A stretch of DNA of 64,000 nucleotides. Origin: Chitinophaga pinensis. GTDB taxonomy: Bacteria; Bacteroidota; Bacteroidia; Chitinophagales; Chitinophagaceae. The stretch covers positions 62,001-126,000 of the forward strand of contig CAMCMP010000007.1 in NCBI GenBank assembly GCA_945876095.1. Reading direction: 5' to 3'. The notes under the pieces are model-generated. The model was not told the DNA's origin. It ran no database searches and saw nothing but the letters and a program-made list of their open reading frames with translations. This document shows, in pieces, positions 37,620 through 49,250 of this stretch. Within the stretch, counting starts at the first letter, position 1. Each line of letters begins with the position of its first letter. The position numbers and the translations under genes were made by a program.

Positions 37620-38693
37620 CTATTTTTTGGAAGTCAATGATTGAATTACCTCCGTTTCAGCTGGATCATAGGCAGAACCATCTTTTCTAAAAACATCATG
37701 AAACCATACCTTCGGTTCAGTCCCATCAGCAATAGGTGTATCCCACTGATACATGGTATTACTCTTACCAGCGACTAAACCCCAGTTGATGGCGCCAATA
37801 TTGTATTTTTTGAAGATAGGTAAATGAGTTTGAAATTTACTTCCCTTTGTTCTTGCCATATATTCACTACAAATAACTGGACGACCAATTTTTAGTTTTT
37901 GCAAAATATCTTTTTCTAGATTAGCTGCATCAGAATAATTATGGAAAGTAATAACATCGGAATTACTAATTAAATATTCATCAATTACTTTATTTGATCT
38001 CCAAGAAGCACCCGTAATGGGTTGATTAGGTCGCACCGACCAAGCCCACTCAAATATTTTTTTTAACAAAGGCAAAGAAGAAAGTCCATAGCCACTATTA
38101 CCAGGTTCATTGTACAAATCCCACATTAATATGCGTTGATCATTTTTAAAACTGCTAAGAATATCTTTAACATAGCTTTCTAAATATTTCCATTGGGTAG
38201 AATCATCGTGAGTGACTTTATTCGGACTTCTAACCCATCCGCTATTGTGAATACCAGGTTTAGGAGCAGGTTGCAAACCAATTGCTGCATCTGGATTCCA
38301 GCAATCGTCAAAAATAGTAAAGAGTATTTTTATTTTATTTTTCTTAGCAATAGATAATAACTGATCCATTCTTTTTTTAAACCCTTTAGGATCTGCTTTC
38401 CAAGCAAGGTCATGTAAATACACTCGCATTGTATTCATTCCAATAGCAGATGCCCAAGAAAATTCACGATTAATTGTAATTGGATCAAATGTATCTGCCT
38501 GAAACATTTCAAGCTGATTGATTGCATTACTAGGTAAAAAGTTAGCTCCCACTAGCCATCCTTGACCTTTATACCAATTTGCTGCTTTTTCTTCAGACCA
38601 TCTACTCGACTCTTGTGCGGTTAGATTTCCAAAAGAGAATAAAAAACACAAAAAAAGAAACGAAAAAATTATTTTTTTTATCATATCAGTCAT
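37620..38693 (-). CDS. GH5-like (cellulase-fold) exported glycosidase
   Basis: A 357-residue exported TIM-barrel glycosidase of clan A. A signal peptide covers about 1-27. The acid/base is Glu196 in DLYNEPGN and the nucleophile Glu277 in VICSEYMAR, at the ends of strands 4 and 7. WGLVAGK follows near 304. The family could be GH5 or a close relative, and the substrate is not clear. The chosen ATG overlaps the GH127 stop by 8 bases; an ATG at codon 4 (38684) would leave a one-base gap instead. Either way the genes are translationally coupled. Confidence 0.8.
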   Translation of the reverse strand: MTDMIKKIIFSFLFLCFLFSFGNLTAQESSRWSEEKAANWYKGQGWLVGANFLPSNAINQLEMFQADTFDPITINREFSWASAIGMNTMRVYLHDLAWKADPKGFKKRMDQLLSIAKKNKIKILFTIFDDCWNPDAAIGLQPAPKPGIHNSGWVRSPNKVTHDDSTQWKYLESYVKDILSSFKNDQRILMWDLYNEPGNSGYGLSSLPLLKKIFEWAWSVRPNQPITGASWRSNKVIDEYLISNSDVITFHNYSDAANLEKDILQKLKIGRPVICSEYMARTKGSKFQTHLPIFKKYNIGAINWGLVAGKSNTMYQWDTPIADGTEPKVWFHDVFRKDGSAYDPAETEVIQSLTSKK

Positions 38694-40680
38694 TGATTTT
38701 TATATTTTTTATAGTGGTTGGAAGCCATACTTGCATTTCATTTTTACCACGATTGGCCCAGGTATAATAAGGAATGGCAGTAATTTTTTTCTTTTCTGTT
38801 TGAAGTGAACTTCCATCTGCACTCACCGTCATTACCGGTACCAAAGCAGAAATTGCTTTAATGGGTTCATCCAAAATTGTTTGATCTGATATTTCAAATT
38901 CTGCAGTAGATGGTAAAATGAAATTCCAAGCTTTATTGTCATTATCTGCTCCTTCTACACAATAGACAATTGGACCACGCTGAATCGCTATCCTATTATT
39001 ATCAAATTTAAGATCAGAAGAACTAACCAATCTATTTACCTGCATGGGTAAATCATAAGTCACTTGATCACCAAACTTCCATTCCCTCTCAATAACAAGA
39101 TATCCTGACTCTACTTTGGTTACAACTTCCTTTCCATTAACCTTTAAAGTATAATTGCTTGTTTTAAAATTTGAATAATCATATAAACCATTTGTATAAG
39201 TTTTACCCTGCACCCATCCAGGAATACGAAGGAATAAACCGAAAAAAGATTTCTTCAATGGATCAATTTGCAAATTGATTTTCCCATCCCAAGGATAATT
39301 AGTAGACATTTTTACACCAACGCTTCCACTTGCAAGAGTTAAATTAGTGCTACTACCCACAAATAGATTTACATAAATATTTCTATCAGTTCTAGCATAA
39401 ATATAACTTCCTAAAGAAGCGACCAGTCTAGCAATATTTGAAGGGCAGCAAGCAGTACCAAACCATTCTTTTCTTTGATGCTGTCCTTTGGATGCAAGAG
39501 GGTTGCCATAAAAAAAACGATCTCCACTCAAACTCAATCCATCTAGTGCACCATTGTATAGGCTTCTTTCCAACACATCGATATAAGAAGAATTCATTGT
39601 GAGAGAATTCATTCGTTGATTCCAAAAAACCATACCCACACTAGCACAGGTTTCACAATAGGCTTGCTCATTAGGTAAATCAAAATCTTTTGAAAACCCT
39701 TCATTACTTCCTGCAGAACCTATGCCACCAGTGATATACATATTTCGATACACCACATCTTCCCAAACTCTACGCATAGCCTTTAGATATCCTGTATCGC
39801 CTGTTTGTGTAGCTACATCGGCAGCTCCAGTATATAAATACATTGCGCGTACTGCATGGCCTGTAATTTCTTTTTGATCTTTCACAGGCACTGCATCCTG
39901 CGCATAGGCTGTATCTTTCCAATCAGTCCAGGTATAGCCTTTTGCATTACGATGCCCCCGCTCACTTAATAACCAATCCGCAAGTTGCAAATATTTCTTG
40001 TTACCAGTAACCTTAAAAAGTTTTACTAATGCAAGTTCTAATTCTTGATGTCCTGTAACCCAATGTCGTTTTGAAGGGCCGAAAATTGAATCAAAATGAT
40101 CGGCCCAGCGAATGCAAACGTCCAACAGTTTACGTTTTCCTGTAGCATTAAAATAAGCCACTCCTGCCTCTATCATATGGCCTGCATTGTAATCTTCATG
40201 CATGCTCATATCTGAATAGCGATTCTGTAAATTAGTAAGTGTATAAAAAGTATTTAGATATCCATCAGGCTGTTGAGCAGCTGCAATTTTATCAATCCAC
40301 TCATCACATTTCTTTTCCATTTCAATACTAGGATGAGTTTTAAGTGAATAGCCCATTGCTTCTAAGGCTTTAAATACATCACTATCATCATAAAATATGC
40401 CTTCGTGCTTCTCTGCTTTATTACGTGCAACCTTCTCAAAATTTCTAATTCGTCCAGTAGCTATTTCAGTCTGATAAATACAAGCAGCCAATGTTTTAGT
40501 AGCAACCTTGTCAATCTTAGGCTTCCAGAAATTATCGGTAACATTTACTTGAGAAAAGCTAACCGGTTCAATCTTTTGAAAAATTGGTTGTGCAAATAAA
40601 ATATTAAAACAAAAACTAGCCACTAATATAAAAACAAATCTGATCATAGGATTTATTTGTACAAATTTTATTGAAAACAT
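38686..40680 (-). CDS. GH127 beta-L-arabinofuranosidase
   Basis: A 664-residue exported GH127 enzyme, which removes beta-L-arabinofuranose using a cysteine nucleophile and zinc. All expected residues are visible with the spacing of HypBA1: Glu327 (SNEGF) as acid/base, Glu343 and Cys345 (YCETCA), and Cys411-Cys412 (ACCPSN) with Cys411 as nucleophile. An (alpha/alpha)6 barrel spans about 45-430, then beta domains. The ATG at 40680 gives a long pre-signal tail, and Met12 (40647) starts a cleaner signal peptide ending FAQ. It lies 9 bases after GH95 and overlaps the GH5-like gene. The substrate is likely an arabinose-bearing plant glycan or glycoprotein. Confidence 0.93.
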   Translation of the reverse strand: MFSIKFVQINPMIRFVFILVASFCFNILFAQPIFQKIEPVSFSQVNVTDNFWKPKIDKVATKTLAACIYQTEIATGRIRNFEKVARNKAEKHEGIFYDDSDVFKALEAMGYSLKTHPSIEMEKKCDEWIDKIAAAQQPDGYLNTFYTLTNLQNRYSDMSMHEDYNAGHMIEAGVAYFNATGKRKLLDVCIRWADHFDSIFGPSKRHWVTGHQELELALVKLFKVTGNKKYLQLADWLLSERGHRNAKGYTWTDWKDTAYAQDAVPVKDQKEITGHAVRAMYLYTGAADVATQTGDTGYLKAMRRVWEDVVYRNMYITGGIGSAGSNEGFSKDFDLPNEQAYCETCASVGMVFWNQRMNSLTMNSSYIDVLERSLYNGALDGLSLSGDRFFYGNPLASKGQHQRKEWFGTACCPSNIARLVASLGSYIYARTDRNIYVNLFVGSSTNLTLASGSVGVKMSTNYPWDGKINLQIDPLKKSFFGLFLRIPGWVQGKTYTNGLYDYSNFKTSNYTLKVNGKEVVTKVESGYLVIEREWKFGDQVTYDLPMQVNRLVSSSDLKFDNNRIAIQRGPIVYCVEGADNDNKAWNFILPSTAEFEISDQTILDEPIKAISALVPVMTVSADGSSLQTEKKKITAIPYYTWANRGKNEMQVWLPTTIKNIKIND

Positions 40681-40689
40681 TATTATAAA

Positions 40690-43167
40690 TTAATTAACTG
40701 ACAATAAGTAAGCTTGTCCCTTTACAGAATTAAATGAAAGCACATAATCATTTCCTATTTTATGTGATTTTAAATTCATTCCTTTCACCATCAAAGGCAT
40801 AGCTGATTTTATGATACATTGACCTCCATTTAGAGATCGAATAGTAGCTACCTCTATTTGATGATTTTTCCAGCTAATATTCACTTCAAACCCACCTCTT
40901 GCCTTCAAACCCCTTACAGCACCTTCTTTCCAAACAGTAGGTAAGGCAGGTAATAAATGTATTTCACCTAAATGACTTTGCACCAACATTTCAGCTATTC
41001 CTGCAGTAGCTGCAAAATTTCCATCTATTTGAAAAGGAGGATGTGCATCAAATAAATTAGTATAGGTGCCACCACCGCCAGCATAATTAGTTCCGCCAAC
41101 TTCTGTCAAATGCATTAAATCTCTCACTAAAAGATGGGCATGATCTCCATCCAATAATCTCGCCCACCAATTAATTTTCCAAGCCTTACTCCACCCAGTA
41201 CCATCATCGGTTCTTAACTCTAAAGACTTCTTTGCTGCTGCAAAATATTCTGGTGTTTGGACCGAAATTTCTCTACCCGGATGTAAGCCAAACAAATGAG
41301 AGGTATGTCGATGATGGGGTTCGGATTCTTCAAAATCCTTATACCACTCTAATAATTGTCCCTTGCTTCCAATTTTTAAAGGAAATAGTTGCTTACTTTT
41401 TTCTATGAGTGTATTTCTAAAAGCTGTATCAATACCTAAGATTTTAGAAGCTTCAATTAAATTGGCATATAAATCTCTTATGATTGACATATCCATCGTA
41501 GTAGCCACAGAGACCGCTTGCTTTTTACCAGCGCTATCTTTGAAAAAATTTTCTGGAGAAGTAGATGGAGCAGTTACTAAATAACCATTCTTGTCTTGCA
41601 CTAACCAATCAAAGGTAAACAGTGCAGCTTCTTTCATTACTGGCCAAGCTTTTTCGGCAAGAAATTTTTTATCGCCTGTAAATGCATAATGCTCCCATAA
41701 ATGTTGACATAACCAATTACCACCCATATACCAGTTAGCCCATACTGGGTCTCCCTTTCCTAAATCACCCACTGGATTAGAAGTAGCCCAAATTTCAGAA
41801 TTATGATGAGCTACCCATCCCCTTGCATTATAAAATTCTTTAGCTGTGCGAGCACCCGTAACCGATAGATCCTTAATAAAATTCAATAGTGGTTCATGCA
41901 TTTCGGAAAGATTGGTGACTTCAGCAGGCCAATAATTCATTTGAGTATTGATATTAATGGTATAATTAGAACTCCAAGGCGCACGCAACTCTTTATTCCA
42001 AATACCTTGCAGATTGGCAGGTGGCCCACCCGGCCTAGATGCAGAAATCAATAAATAACGACCAAATTGAAAATACAATATTTCAAAACTTGGATCATAA
42101 GATCCCTTTGAAAAAGCTTTTAATCTGTCGTAGGTTGGAAGCGACTTTTGCTTTACAAAAGCAGTATCACTGATTGCAAGACTTACCCGGTTAAAATATT
42201 TTTGATAATCCCCAATATGGGATTGGCGAAGTAAGGCATAAGTTTTTTTTGACGCCTGCTGAATAGCCGCTGCTGCAATTGCTTTTTCATTTTTCCCTTC
42301 CGCATCAGGACATTTGTCAAAACCATTAAAACTTGTTGCAGCAGATATGTAAACAATTGCCTCAGTTGCGTTGGTCACATGAATACCAAATGTATCTACT
42401 ACAACTTTTCCGTCATTTGAAATAGCTTTCATTCTATATTGATAGCGCATACCATTGCAACCACTAGCATCTTCATACACCACTGGCGACCTTCCTTGAA
42501 GATTATAATAAGTTGGATCTAAACGAGCAGGTGCTTTTCCACTTACCACTAGTTCATTGCCGCCATTAACAGATAACTCGTATCGTAGCTGGCTTCTAGA
42601 AGATAAATCGAAATTTAAACTACCCTTTTTATTAGCAGTTAAGCGCAACACCATAATATTATCGGGCGCATTGATAAAAATTTCTCGCTGATATTTCACT
42701 CCATTAATTGTAAAACTGGTGGTAGCAATTGCCTGTGAAATATCTAAATCCCGATAATAAGCAGTTGGCTGAGCGCCACCGAAATTTTGTTTAATAAATA
42801 CATCTCCTAAAGGCAAATAGGATTCTGTATACAATCCTTGCATATTTTTCGTTAACTCATAAGCCTTAGAATAATTTTCTTCAGAAAGTAAGGCTGTTCT
42901 AATAGAAGGTAAAAAAGATTGAGCTGTAGTATTAATATTCTTTTTTACGGGTCCGCCACTATACAAACTACTTTCATTCAACTGTATAAGCTCTTCTTCC
43001 ACACCACCAAATACCATTGCACCAATGTGCCCATTACCCAATGGAAGCGCTTCTACCCATTCTTTAGCGGGATACTTATACCAGAGTTTTAAGTCTGACT
43101 GAGCAATCAATTTTGAAGAAAAACTGATTGCAAATAAAATCATCCAACATTTTAATTTAATTTCCAT
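40690..43167 (-). CDS. GH95 alpha-L-fucosidase family enzyme
   Basis: An 825-residue exported inverting enzyme of GH95 (alpha-L-fucosidase or alpha-L-galactosidase). A signal peptide ends near residue 22 (LIAQ). The N-terminal beta domain has [19 protein letters not shown] (37-55). The (alpha/alpha)6 barrel contains the conserved [12 protein letters not shown], an acid candidate Glu539 (STSPENFF) and Asp715 (QIDGNF). The C-terminus is a beta domain. Length matches the family. It lies 57 bases downstream of DUF4965 and 9 bases before GH127. Together with GH29 on the other strand it gives this locus two unrelated fucosidase folds. Confidence 0.94.
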   Translation of the reverse strand: MEIKLKCWMILFAISFSSKLIAQSDLKLWYKYPAKEWVEALPLGNGHIGAMVFGGVEEELIQLNESSLYSGGPVKKNINTTAQSFLPSIRTALLSEENYSKAYELTKNMQGLYTESYLPLGDVFIKQNFGGAQPTAYYRDLDISQAIATTSFTINGVKYQREIFINAPDNIMVLRLTANKKGSLNFDLSSRSQLRYELSVNGGNELVVSGKAPARLDPTYYNLQGRSPVVYEDASGCNGMRYQYRMKAISNDGKVVVDTFGIHVTNATEAIVYISAATSFNGFDKCPDAEGKNEKAIAAAAIQQASKKTYALLRQSHIGDYQKYFNRVSLAISDTAFVKQKSLPTYDRLKAFSKGSYDPSFEILYFQFGRYLLISASRPGGPPANLQGIWNKELRAPWSSNYTININTQMNYWPAEVTNLSEMHEPLLNFIKDLSVTGARTAKEFYNARGWVAHHNSEIWATSNPVGDLGKGDPVWANWYMGGNWLCQHLWEHYAFTGDKKFLAEKAWPVMKEAALFTFDWLVQDKNGYLVTAPSTSPENFFKDSAGKKQAVSVATTMDMSIIRDLYANLIEASKILGIDTAFRNTLIEKSKQLFPLKIGSKGQLLEWYKDFEESEPHHRHTSHLFGLHPGREISVQTPEYFAAAKKSLELRTDDGTGWSKAWKINWWARLLDGDHAHLLVRDLMHLTEVGGTNYAGGGGTYTNLFDAHPPFQIDGNFAATAGIAEMLVQSHLGEIHLLPALPTVWKEGAVRGLKARGGFEVNISWKNHQIEVATIRSLNGGQCIIKSAMPLMVKGMNLKSHKIGNDYVLSFNSVKGQAYLLSVN

Positions 43168-43224
43168 ATGCCTAAATTTTAAATTAATACCCTCTTTTAT
43201 AAAAGTCCCTTTTATGAAATTGAC

Positions 43225-45678
43225 TTATTTATTTTTAAACTTTTGTTCTAATGTTTTGATAAAATAACCACCCACTACACTTCTTGCTTGAAATCCAACC
43301 ATTAAGCCAGTTTTAGTTTGATGCCAATCGCTTACTGGTACTCTTGATTTTGTTTCAGTTACAAAATGATAAATTGGATGCATAATCGATTCGAAATCTT
43401 TTGGATTTTTTGCAAGTGTTGCTGTCCATAATACCCAATCTGATTTAGTGTAAGTAGCTCGACTATCTAATGGTAAGCCAAATTCATTTTGCTTGGTCAG
43501 ATAATATTTCACTTCCTTATCCATCACTTCTTTTGGAAAAAGGTTCATATTCAAAACCTTATCCCAAACTAAATTATACTTTTGACTCCAAGTACCTTTT
43601 GCATCAAAGGTTAAAGAAAAATGATCACCATCGTCAGCCATTGTAATCCATTTGGAAACCATCTCTTTAGTTAATTTGCCATATTTTTCTGTAATAGCTT
43701 TTTCTCCTAATTGAGTAGCTAATTGAACATAGCCGCCCAGGGCAACAATTGCTTTTACAGAAAGATTAGTGTTTCTAGCGAGGTGACCAGCAAAATCGTC
43801 GGTGCACAATTGATTGGCAGGATCGAAACCTTCCTTACTTAAATAATCAGCCCAAATAGATAAGGTTGCCCAATGCTTTTTTGCATATTCCGCATTACCT
43901 TCTGCCTTAGCAATTGCTGCAGTAAGTATAATCATATTGCCACATTCTTCTACAGGCATATCTTCACCATAAGTTTGACCATTGGCTAATGGATAGGTGC
44001 CTAAATCATGCGCAGCAAAGGGTTTTTTCCATTTACCACTTTCACTATAATAAAAAATACCATTCAACATCCCTTTCAATAATTCAGGATTGTAAGCAAG
44101 AAATAAAGGTGCAGAAGGATAAGTAACATCGACGGTATTGATAGACCCATTGCTAAAATTTTCTTTAGATAGAAAAAGTATTTCACCCTCTGGACTTACC
44201 ACTAATTTATGCGCAGCAATACTTTGACGATAAGCTAAGTCACATAATTTTGCATATTCTTCTCCACCAGCCTTAACTGCATCACTATGAATTATTTTAT
44301 TTGTTTGCTCACATTTTTTTATTGTTGAAGCATACTCTTTTACCGCATTTTCTAATTGTTGTTCAATATTATCAGTTTCCTTCTGATGCCACCAAGGACG
44401 AAGATTTTTTGTAAAATATTGAACAGAATATTGATCATCATATCCTACCAACAGCAATTGCTGTTTTGCCGTATTTCCAATCTTTCCAAGATCTACTTTT
44501 GTACCAAGCAGTAAGTGCTTTCCTTCTGTAATATCCTTAGCTGATTTACCAAATACATTAGAAAGATCATCTCCATTGCTAATAGATTGCTGAACGGAAG
44601 GACTAGTAGAAACTGCAATGTACATATAGCCCCAGTCGATTCTAAGGTCATCTCCTTTTTTCTGTAATACAGATTGAGCAATAGTTCCGGCCTTCAAAAT
44701 AGAAAGCCCCTTAGCAGTGTATTGATTTGCTGTAATGGGCTGCATAGAGGTATTAGCAGCAATGTCCGTAGAAGCACCTATGTATAATTGTACCTCATGC
44801 AAAGCACCGTCATTCGAATTAATTTTAGAATTGATATACGATACTGGACGAGATAATAAACTAAGGTCATTTAATATTAATGGCGAAGTGAAAGTGAGTG
44901 ACAAATCAACCTTTCCACAGGTAAACTGATAAGCAGTTTGAGTAGCATTTACTGTGACCTTCTTTTGGATAGCTGTCAATATATTTTTTTGCGGATTCTC
45001 CTTCGGTTGATATACAATTCCTGCATCTAACCATGAGCCACCTCTACTATTTTTAACATGAACTGCTAAAATATTCTCCCCCTTCTTGATTTTATTTTTC
45101 ACTTCCTCTTTTATTGGAATAAAAATAAACTTATGGGTATACCCTTTTACTGAATAAAGTGATTCACCATTTAGAAAAACTTCTACATCATCGTCATGCT
45201 GCAACTTTAAAAAAAGATTGTTCAAATCTAGGTTGTCGATAATAATTTTTCTTCTAACCCAAATATCTTTGGTAAGCCATTTGGTTTTTGAAGCTACTTT
45301 ATCATTACCAAAAGGAGCTGTTCCAATTTTCCAATTGGCATCATTAAAAGAAGTATTCATCCAGCCTTCTCCAGGATTGGTTTCTGTATAAGCTGCCTGG
45401 TAATCCATTTCATCTGATGCAGGAATGAGCGTTTTATATACTGCTTCAGTATTACCCAAAAAGCGATAAACTACACCATCTACTTTCAACAAGCCTATCA
45501 GGGAATGATTGGAACCCGTCCAATGTTTAGTAGTTGAAGCAGTCAGTGAATCAGTAGTAGACCAAATACTAAAGTAAGGATCATGAGTAATGAGTGGATA
45601 TGCTGGAGCCTTTGTACTTTGAGCAAAACAAATGGTTGTTAAAAATAAAGCAATAGAAACTAAAAAAAGTTTTTTCAT
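43225..45678 (-). CDS. DUF4965 glutaminase A-like protein with inserted jelly roll
   Basis: An 817-residue exported protein of the DUF4964/DUF5127/DUF4965/DUF1793 series, often named glutaminase. A signal peptide ends near residue 19 (CFAQ). After the DUF4964 segment (YPLITHDPYFSIWS) there is an insert of about 150 residues (80-230) resembling the GH2 sugar-binding jelly roll (WMNTSFNDANWKIG, LKLQHDDDVEVFLNG). The (alpha/alpha)6 domain follows with TVDVTYPSAPLFL and YGEDMPVEECGNM. The true substrate in Bacteroidota loci is uncertain, and the location inside a glycosidase operon argues for a sugar substrate over glutamine. It starts 7 bases after GH2 ends. Confidence 0.88.
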   Translation of the reverse strand: MKKLFLVSIALFLTTICFAQSTKAPAYPLITHDPYFSIWSTTDSLTASTTKHWTGSNHSLIGLLKVDGVVYRFLGNTEAVYKTLIPASDEMDYQAAYTETNPGEGWMNTSFNDANWKIGTAPFGNDKVASKTKWLTKDIWVRRKIIIDNLDLNNLFLKLQHDDDVEVFLNGESLYSVKGYTHKFIFIPIKEEVKNKIKKGENILAVHVKNSRGGSWLDAGIVYQPKENPQKNILTAIQKKVTVNATQTAYQFTCGKVDLSLTFTSPLILNDLSLLSRPVSYINSKINSNDGALHEVQLYIGASTDIAANTSMQPITANQYTAKGLSILKAGTIAQSVLQKKGDDLRIDWGYMYIAVSTSPSVQQSISNGDDLSNVFGKSAKDITEGKHLLLGTKVDLGKIGNTAKQQLLLVGYDDQYSVQYFTKNLRPWWHQKETDNIEQQLENAVKEYASTIKKCEQTNKIIHSDAVKAGGEEYAKLCDLAYRQSIAAHKLVVSPEGEILFLSKENFSNGSINTVDVTYPSAPLFLAYNPELLKGMLNGIFYYSESGKWKKPFAAHDLGTYPLANGQTYGEDMPVEECGNMIILTAAIAKAEGNAEYAKKHWATLSIWADYLSKEGFDPANQLCTDDFAGHLARNTNLSVKAIVALGGYVQLATQLGEKAITEKYGKLTKEMVSKWITMADDGDHFSLTFDAKGTWSQKYNLVWDKVLNMNLFPKEVMDKEVKYYLTKQNEFGLPLDSRATYTKSDWVLWTATLAKNPKDFESIMHPIYHFVTETKSRVPVSDWHQTKTGLMVGFQARSVVGGYFIKTLEQKFKNK

Positions 45679-45685
45679 AATTCAA

Positions 45686-47494
45686 TTATTGTAAGTAAGA
45701 TTTGGGTTGTTTGCTAAATATTTTTTTTATTCGACTCATGTCAAATTTCTTAGAGCGATCATAATTATATATTCCATTTTGTTCTTGCTCTACATCAGTT
45801 AGTTGAGTGTAGCAGTATCCTGCCATATTTTTAGTTTCAATGATTACATCCGTTAATTTCTCCAATCGATCATAAAAATCCTCTAACGTTTTAGGACCTT
45901 CACCATAGCCCCAGGAGTTACCGGCAAATGCACTTCCTTGAACCCATTTAATTCCTCCATATTCATCTAAAATATAGGGTTGTCCTTCATAAGGAGCTTG
46001 CTTTTTATTATTGCTATACACTAAACTTCCACTGGTTGGATTTAATCTTTTCTTAAGCGTATCTGGATTTTGTTCATAATTATGAGAAGTAAAAAGATCT
46101 GTTTTTACATGAAAATATCCACTCGCATCATTGACTGGTCTGGTAGGATCTATATTTTTAGTAGTCGAATAGGCATCGGTTAACATTCTATTGTGTTGAT
46201 CACCACCTCCTGTTTCATTGAAAGGACTCCATGCAATAATTGAAGGGTAATTTCTATCGCGTAAAACAATTTCACCCCATTCACTTAAAAAATTTCTAGC
46301 AGACTCTATATCATTTTCACTTATGCCCCAACTAGAAGATTCTCCCCAAGTTAAATAACCCATTTTATCAGCCCAGTAATGAAACCTTTCTTCAAATACC
46401 TTTTGATGCAATCTTGCACCATTAAATCCTGCATCCATGGATAGCTGGATATCATTTTTTAAAGCTTCATCAGAAGGTGCCGTCCAAATACCCTCCTTAT
46501 AAAAACCTTGATCTAAAACCAACCGAAGAAAAATCGGGTGGTTATTTAAAAAGATTTGATTGCCTTCAATATGAACTTTACGTAATCCGGCATATCCTTT
46601 CACCTCATCCGTTACTTGATTATTTTTATCAATTATCTGATAAACCACGTCATACAAAAAAGGAGATTCTGGAGACCATGTTTTAGGTGATTTAATTTCA
46701 ATACTATTTGAAATGTTATCACCAGCGGCTACTTCCTGTTGGCCTATTATATTTTTACCATCTAACACTTTTACTCTAAACTTCATACCTCTTTCCACGG
46801 CGTAAAACCTTGGTTGAAATGTAAATCTAGAATTATCTAAGTCTGGGACAACAAAGCAATCTTGTAAACCATTTTTTGCTACCGCTTCCAACCATACTGT
46901 TTGCCATATTCCAGTAGTTCTAGTGTAATTACAACCTGCAGATTTTAATGATATACTTTGTTTTCCTGATGGCTGTTGTTTTGATCTGATATCATCGATG
47001 GCTGATAAGACTAAATTATGCTGATGACCATATTGGATATATTTAGTGATATCAAAACTGAAAGAAGAAGTGCCTCCCCAATGTTTGCCTACTAAGTTTC
47101 CATCAATATAAAGACTACTTAGATAATCAACCCCACCAAAATGAATAATCACTTTTTTACCATTCCAAGCTTCAGGTATTTTAATGATTCGCTGATACCA
47201 CAATGAATTAATAAAATCAGTGTATCCTACACCAGACAATTTACTCTCAGGGCAAAAGGGAACAATAATTTTATTGGAGAAACCTTTAGAATTCGCATAC
47301 CCATTTTCAATTCCAGATTTACCAAAGTCAAATTGATAGGTCCATTCTCCATTTAAATTTATCCAATCCTTTCTTTCAAACTGGGGACGAGGATACTCAG
47401 GACGGGGTAAAGATTGTCCAAAAATTGGATTATAAACTATCCCTAATAAAAAAAATAACAAAAAGAAAAATTGAAAAGTGCATGTTTTTTTCAT
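45686..47494 (-). CDS. GH2 family exported glycosidase
   Basis: A 602-residue exported GH2 enzyme with a signal peptide to about residue 27 (IFGQ). The sugar-binding jelly roll covers about 40-210 (LNGEWTYQFDFGKSG), an immunoglobulin-like domain 215-310, and the barrel 315-600. Acid/base Glu427 (SPFNETGG) and nucleophile Glu511 (ILDEYGG) are both present. The family includes beta-galactosidases, beta-glucuronidases and others; the sequence does not settle which. It is the first gene of a six-gene minus-strand operon, with a 191-base region upstream before the neighbouring terminator that should carry the promoter. Confidence 0.9.
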   Translation of the reverse strand: MKKTCTFQFFFLLFFLLGIVYNPIFGQSLPRPEYPRPQFERKDWINLNGEWTYQFDFGKSGIENGYANSKGFSNKIIVPFCPESKLSGVGYTDFINSLWYQRIIKIPEAWNGKKVIIHFGGVDYLSSLYIDGNLVGKHWGGTSSFSFDITKYIQYGHQHNLVLSAIDDIRSKQQPSGKQSISLKSAGCNYTRTTGIWQTVWLEAVAKNGLQDCFVVPDLDNSRFTFQPRFYAVERGMKFRVKVLDGKNIIGQQEVAAGDNISNSIEIKSPKTWSPESPFLYDVVYQIIDKNNQVTDEVKGYAGLRKVHIEGNQIFLNNHPIFLRLVLDQGFYKEGIWTAPSDEALKNDIQLSMDAGFNGARLHQKVFEERFHYWADKMGYLTWGESSSWGISENDIESARNFLSEWGEIVLRDRNYPSIIAWSPFNETGGGDQHNRMLTDAYSTTKNIDPTRPVNDASGYFHVKTDLFTSHNYEQNPDTLKKRLNPTSGSLVYSNNKKQAPYEGQPYILDEYGGIKWVQGSAFAGNSWGYGEGPKTLEDFYDRLEKLTDVIIETKNMAGYCYTQLTDVEQEQNGIYNYDRSKKFDMSRIKKIFSKQPKSYLQ

Positions 47495-47715
47495 ATCAAT
47501 CGGTAATAATGTTGGATAAAAATTTAAAAAATAGCTAGTAAATTTTTTTTAGAATTTAGTAAAACAATCGAATTGGTTTCATTACCGAAAGTATTGATTA
47601 GGCCTCAAATTAAAAAATTTATTAACTAGGGTTAAATTTTGGAGAAATAATAAAATTCAACTCATTTTTATACTAGCCAAAGCAATCACCTTTATCAATA
47701 GAATATTAAGACTTT

Positions 47716-47748
47716 AAAAAAAATACCCCTGAAAAAACAGGGGCATTT
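47716..47748 (-). terminator. Intrinsic terminator of the metY gene
   Basis: CCCCTG (47726-47731) pairs with CAGGGG (47738-47743) around an A6 loop, with outer AAAT/ATTT pairing. On the minus strand the stem is followed by T8 (complement of 47716-47723). It lies 26 bases past the metY stop and isolates metY from the glycan operon. Confidence 0.9.
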
Positions 47749-47769
47749 GATAAATAAAAACTTTTACAT

Positions 47770-49107
<1,338 letters not shown>

Positions 49108-49250
49108 CTATAAAAATAGTATACTTTTCTTAATTAGTACCATTAAAAAAGAAAAAGTTGATATTATTAACTAAAATGAATTTAGATAGTAATATTAATA
49201 TTAAAATAAATTAGTATTTGTTTAAGAGTGATTACTGCAAATATTTGAAC

